A DNA stretch of 8,440 bases from Lysobacter_F sp035645555 (GTDB lineage Bacteria; Pseudomonadota; Gammaproteobacteria; Xanthomonadales; Xanthomonadaceae), in NCBI GenBank assembly GCA_035645555.1, contig DASQMI010000081.1, positions 1 through 8,440 of the forward strand, in the 5' to 3' direction. The position numbers were made by a program, and so were the translations under genes. Under the pieces are notes generated by a model. It saw only the letters and a list, made by a program, of their open reading frames with translations, did no database searches and was not told where the DNA came from. Position 1 is the first letter of the stretch. Every line of letters starts with the position of its first letter. Positions 6,283 to 8,440 of the stretch are shown piece by piece.

Positions 6283-7268
6283 GCGCCGTGACGCCATTGC
6301 CGGTTTCGCCCGCCCTGCGGGTCGACTACGTGGATGGCGCGCCGGACGCGCTGCTGCGCGACGAGCGCACGCTGGCGGTGCTCGGCTTCGGCACACAGGC
6401 GCCGCACGTCGACGACCCGCGTTACCTGCGGGTGATGCTGCAGCCGTGGGGTGCCGCGCCGCTGGAGTGCTGGCGCACCGATGCGCCGGTGCGGCGCGGG
6501 CGCGACGACGGTATCGCCTGGGCGGCGAGCGACGCGCTGCTGTTCGGTGCGATCGAGCTCGACGAAGGCGACGGCGACGTCGGCATCACCGCCGAACAGG
6601 CCTACCGCCGGATGTGTGCGTTCGTGCGCGCGCACGGCTACCCGCACCTGCTGCGGGTGTGGAACTACCTCGACGCGATCACCGTTGGCGAGGGCGACGC
6701 CGAGCGCTACCGCGTGTTCTGCGTCGGCCGCGCGCGCGGTCTCGGCGCGCACGATCCGGGCACGCTGCCGGCGGCCACCGCGATCGGCCGGGTCGACGGC
6801 GTCCGCCGCCTGCAGGTGTACTGGCTGGCCGCGCGCGTGCCAGGCACGCCGGTGGAAAACCCGCGCCAGATGAGCGCGTACCGCTACCCGCGCCAGTACG
6901 GCCCTCAGCCGCCGAGCTTCGCGCGCGCGATGCTGCCGCCGTCGACGGCGATGCCGCTGCTGGTCTCCGGCACCGCGTCCATCGTCGGCCACCAGTCGCT
7001 GCATGCCGACAGCGTGCGCGACCAGATCGCCGAGACGCTACGCAACTTCGACAGCCTGCTGGCGGCCGCACGCCACGCGCGACCGACGCTGCCGGCAGCG
7101 TTCGATGCCGGCAGCCGGCTGAAGGTGTACGTGCGTGAAGCCGACGAGCTGCCGCTGGTGGCCGCCGAACTCGACGCCCGCCTGCCCGGCGTGCCGCGCG
7201 TGCTGCTGCATGCGGGGGTGTGCCGCCGCGAGCTGCGCATCGAGATCGACGGCGTGCACGGTCCCTGA
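6279..7268 (+). CDS. xanB2: Chorismatase, XanB2/Hyg5/FkbO family (hydroxybenzoate-forming)
   Basis: A 329-residue protein of the chorismatase family, often annotated as pteridine-dependent deoxygenase. In Xanthomonas, XanB2 converts chorismate to 3- and 4-hydroxybenzoate, which feed xanthomonadin and ubiquinone synthesis respectively. Recognisable blocks are AVLGFGTQAP (33-42), LLRVWNYLDAIT (124-135), ENPRQMSAYRYPRQYGP (193-209), LLVSGTASIVGHQSLH (227-242) and the C-terminal VCRRELRIEIDG (314-325), in a YjgF-like double fold. Glu322 is the likely catalytic acid. Cys315 lies seven residues before it, the same spacing I recall for Cys327 and Glu334 in Hyg5, which favours hydroxybenzoate formation over dihydroxycyclohexadiene formation. 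The GTG at 6279 overlaps the halogenase TGA by 4 nt. A second in-frame GTG at 6288 is possible, so the start is uncertain by three codons. Co-transcription with the halogenase is very likely. Confidence 0.9.
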   Translation: MSAVTPLPVSPALRVDYVDGAPDALLRDERTLAVLGFGTQAPHVDDPRYLRVMLQPWGAAPLECWRTDAPVRRGRDDGIAWAASDALLFGAIELDEGDGDVGITAEQAYRRMCAFVRAHGYPHLLRVWNYLDAITVGEGDAERYRVFCVGRARGLGAHDPGTLPAATAIGRVDGVRRLQVYWLAARVPGTPVENPRQMSAYRYPRQYGPQPPSFARAMLPPSTAMPLLVSGTASIVGHQSLHADSVRDQIAETLRNFDSLLAAARHARPTLPAAFDAGSRLKVYVREADELPLVAAELDARLPGVPRVLLHAGVCRRELRIEIDGVHGP

Positions 7269-7274
7269 CGGCGC

Positions 7275-7280
7275 TACACT
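7275..7280 (+). promoter_or_regulatory. Possible -10 box for the small membrane protein gene
   Basis: TACACT in the context GCTACACTCGG lies 29 nt before the ATG of the next gene and just after the chorismatase stop. The hexamer is a reasonable -10 element for a GC-rich gammaproteobacterium. The matching -35 region (about 7252-7257, GCGTGC) is poor, so the promoter is only suggested. Confidence 0.35.
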
Positions 7281-7297
7281 CGGGCCGAACCGCAACC

Positions 7298-7301
7298 GGA
7301 G
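7298..7301 (+). promoter_or_regulatory. Shine-Dalgarno GGAG that fixes the start at 7310
   Basis: GGAG sits 8 nt before the ATG at 7310. It picks this start over upstream codons in the same frame (from 7220), which overlap the chorismatase gene. It is the clearest ribosome-binding site in the window. Confidence 0.6.
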
Positions 7302-7309
7302 TGCGCGCG

Positions 7310-7558
7310 ATGGGCCTGCTCAGTCTGCTGTGGGGCGTGCTGGCGATGCTGTGGATGATCGTCGCGCTGATCCCGCTGATCGGCATCACCAACTGGCTGC
7401 TGATCCCGTTCGCCGCGGTCGGCGCGGTGATCGCCGCGCTCGGCATCGCGTTCTCGCGCCCCGGCCACCGCGGTCGCGCCAAGGCCGGTCTGCTGCTCAA
7501 CGGCATCGTGGTGGTGGTGGCGGTGGTCCGCCTCAATCTCGGCGGCGGCATCCTCTAG
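7310..7558 (+). CDS. Small hydrophobic membrane protein, function unknown
   Basis: An 82-residue, very hydrophobic protein that I cannot assign to a functional family. Three membrane segments are visible: about 5-24 (SLLWGVLAMLWMIVALIPLI), 28-48 (NWLLIPFAAVGAVIAALGIAF) and 58-74. A short basic loop, SRPGHRGRAKAG (49-60), separates the second and third and would probably face the cytoplasm. The last residues are LNLGGGIL. The arrangement resembles small conserved proteins of Xanthomonadaceae with a repeated hydrophobic layout, but no catalytic residues are seen. It has its own Shine-Dalgarno and a possible promoter, lies 41 nt after the chorismatase and is convergent with the ABC ATPase gene. 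It is therefore probably a neighbour of the pigment cluster rather than a member. Start and coding status are well supported; function is not. Confidence 0.7.
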   Translation: MGLLSLLWGVLAMLWMIVALIPLIGITNWLLIPFAAVGAVIAALGIAFSRPGHRGRAKAGLLLNGIVVVVAVVRLNLGGGIL

Positions 7559-7560
7559 CG

Positions 7561-7582
7561 CGCGACGGCGCAGGCCGTCGCG
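7561..7582. terminator. Hairpin between convergent genes, possible bidirectional terminator
   Basis: CGCGACGGC (7561-7569) and GCCGTCGCG (7574-7582) form a perfect 9-bp GC-rich stem with a GCAG loop. It begins 3 nt after the stop of the small membrane protein gene and ends 10 nt before the stop of the convergent ABC ATPase gene. The position is right for a shared terminator, but neither strand has a T-tract after the stem, so it is not a canonical intrinsic terminator. Confidence 0.5.
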
Positions 7583-7592
7583 GCGTCACCAC

Positions 7593-8440
7593 TCAGCGTG
7601 CGGCCGCGTGCGCCGGACGGGCGGCGAGCAGCGCGCGCGTATGCGGATGGCGCGGCGCCGCCAGCACGTCGGAGGTCGCGCCGTGCTCGACGATCCGGCC
7701 GTGTTCGAGCACGGCGATGCGCTCGGCGACCGCGGCGGCGGCGGCGAGATCGTGGGTGACGAATAGCAGCGCCAGCCCGCGTTCGCGCTTCAGTCGCGCG
7801 AGCAGCGCGAGGATCGCCGCGCGATGGTGCGCATCGAGTGCCGAGACCGCCTCGTCGCACACCAGCAGGTCGGGATCGGTGGCGAGCGCGCGCGCGATCG
7901 CGATGCGCTGGCGCTGGCCGCCGGAGAACTGGTGCGGGAACCGGTCGAGCATGTCGGCCTCCAGCCCGACCGCGTGCAGCAGCGCGCCCGCCGTCGCGCG
8001 GCGTGCGGCCGCATCGCCGCGGCGGTGGATGCGCAGCGGCTCGGCGACCACGTCGGCGATGCGCATGCGCGGATCGAGCGACGCGTACGGGTCCTGCAGC
8101 ACCACGCCGATGCGCGCGCGCATCGCGCGCAGCGCCGGCGCCGGCAGCCCGGCAAGATCGACCCCGTCCAGCAGCACGCGGCCGTGTGCCCCGCGCAGCA
8201 CGCGCAGCAGCGCGCGCGCCAGCGTGCTCTTGCCGCTGCCGCTCTCGCCGACCAGCGCCAGGCCCTCGCCGCGGCGCAGCTCGATCTCCACCCCGTCCAG
8301 CGCCGGTCGCGCCGCGCGCGGGTAGCGCACGCGCAGCGCCTCGCCCCTCAGCACGACCGGGGCGCTGGCCGTGGCCGGCGGCAGCGGTTCGAGCCGGTCG
8401 GCGGCGAGCAGCGCGCGGGTGTACGGGTGCGCCGGCGCGG
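7593..8440 (-). CDS. Peptide-type ABC transporter ATPase, partial, apparently a two-domain (YejF-like) fusion
   Basis: The C-terminal part of an ATP-binding subunit of an oligopeptide/dipeptide-type importer; the frame stays open to the right edge, so the true start is outside the window. Counting from the GTG at 8354, the complete nucleotide-binding domain shows Walker A GESGSGKST (36-44), the Q-loop VLQDPYASLDP (85-95), the signature FSGGQRQRIAIARAL (143-157), Walker B LLVCDEAVSALD (163-174) and the H-loop VTHD (199-202). It ends with the HPHTRALLAA tail (236-245) typical of Opp/Dpp ATPases. Upstream of 8354 the same frame reads HPYTRALLAA and then a proline/alanine linker. That is the tail of a preceding ATPase domain, so this is most likely one protein with two ATPase domains, as in YejF. 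The GTG at 8354 is therefore unlikely to be a start. The substrate is probably peptides, by family. It converges on the small membrane protein gene and is probably unrelated to the pigment. Confidence 0.87.
   Translation of the reverse strand, partial: APAHPYTRALLAADRLEPLPPATASAPVVLRGEALRVRYPRAARPALDGVEIELRRGEGLALVGESGSGKSTLARALLRVLRGAHGRVLLDGVDLAGLPAPALRAMRARIGVVLQDPYASLDPRMRIADVVAEPLRIHRRGDAAARRATAGALLHAVGLEADMLDRFPHQFSGGQRQRIAIARALATDPDLLVCDEAVSALDAHHRAAILALLARLKRERGLALLFVTHDLAAAAAVAERIAVLEHGRIVEHGATSDVLAAPRHPHTRALLAARPAHAAAR

Noticed and set aside
5104..6396. Minus-strand open frame of 430 codons opposite the halogenase
   Set aside because: It is rich in His, Arg, Ala and Val with no recognisable domain, and is the mirror of the halogenase codon pattern.
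7135..8325. Plus-strand open frame of 396 codons spanning the small membrane protein and the ABC ATPase
   Set aside because: It is a Ser/Arg/Ala-rich shadow; the ATPase motifs on the minus strand and the GGAG-led membrane protein in another frame explain the region.
1..8440. Mobile elements, CRISPR arrays, tRNA or rRNA genes
   Set aside because: No transposase or integrase motifs, no regularly spaced direct repeats and no tRNA-like cloverleaf were noticed; base composition is even across the window.

Overview
The window is very GC-rich, with a strong G/C bias at third codon positions. Its gene content matches one arm of an aryl polyene pigment cluster of the xanthomonadin type. A XanB2-type chorismatase, a flavin-dependent halogenase, a discrete acyl carrier protein, a COG4648-type membrane protein, a short hotdog dehydratase, two different acyltransferases, a LolA-like carrier and an RND/MMPL exporter occur side by side. 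This set is typical of Xanthomonadales (Xanthomonas, Lysobacter, Luteimonas and relatives). The genus cannot be fixed from this sequence alone, and the taxonomic call is an inference from gene content and base composition.

Layout. From 4814 down to 1 (minus strand) runs a tight convoy: ACP (4545-4814), COG4648 membrane protein (3851-4528), PlsC-like acyltransferase (3035-3802), hotdog dehydratase (2754-3038), LpxL-like acyltransferase (1762-2757), LolA-like periplasmic protein (1176-1859) and an MMPL exporter (1170 downward, cut by the left edge). Two junctions are 4-nt stop/start overlaps, one junction overlaps by 98 nt, and the last gap is 5 nt. From 4921 (plus strand) run the halogenase (4921-6282) and the chorismatase (6279-7268), also joined by a 4-nt overlap. 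The two arms diverge from a 106-bp intergenic region that contains a perfect 8-bp inverted repeat. To the right lie a small membrane protein with its own Shine-Dalgarno sequence (7310-7558), a hairpin between convergent genes, and the 3' part of a peptide-type ABC transporter ATPase (7593 to the right edge). The ATPase appears to be a two-domain fusion and probably marks the end of the pigment cluster.

How the genes fit together (established for the families, inferred here). The chorismatase would make hydroxybenzoate from chorismate as the aryl starter. The ACP would carry the starter and growing polyene, and the hotdog protein would dehydrate the beta-hydroxyacyl intermediates. The halogenase would add halogen, bromine in known xanthomonadins. 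The acyltransferases would move the polyene onto a lipid or sugar-lipid carrier. The LolA-like and MMPL proteins would deliver the product to the outer membrane. The ketosynthases, ketoreductase, aryl-activating ligase and thioesterase expected for such a pathway are not in the window and probably lie beyond the left edge. I see no RNA genes, CRISPR arrays, insertion sequences or phage genes.
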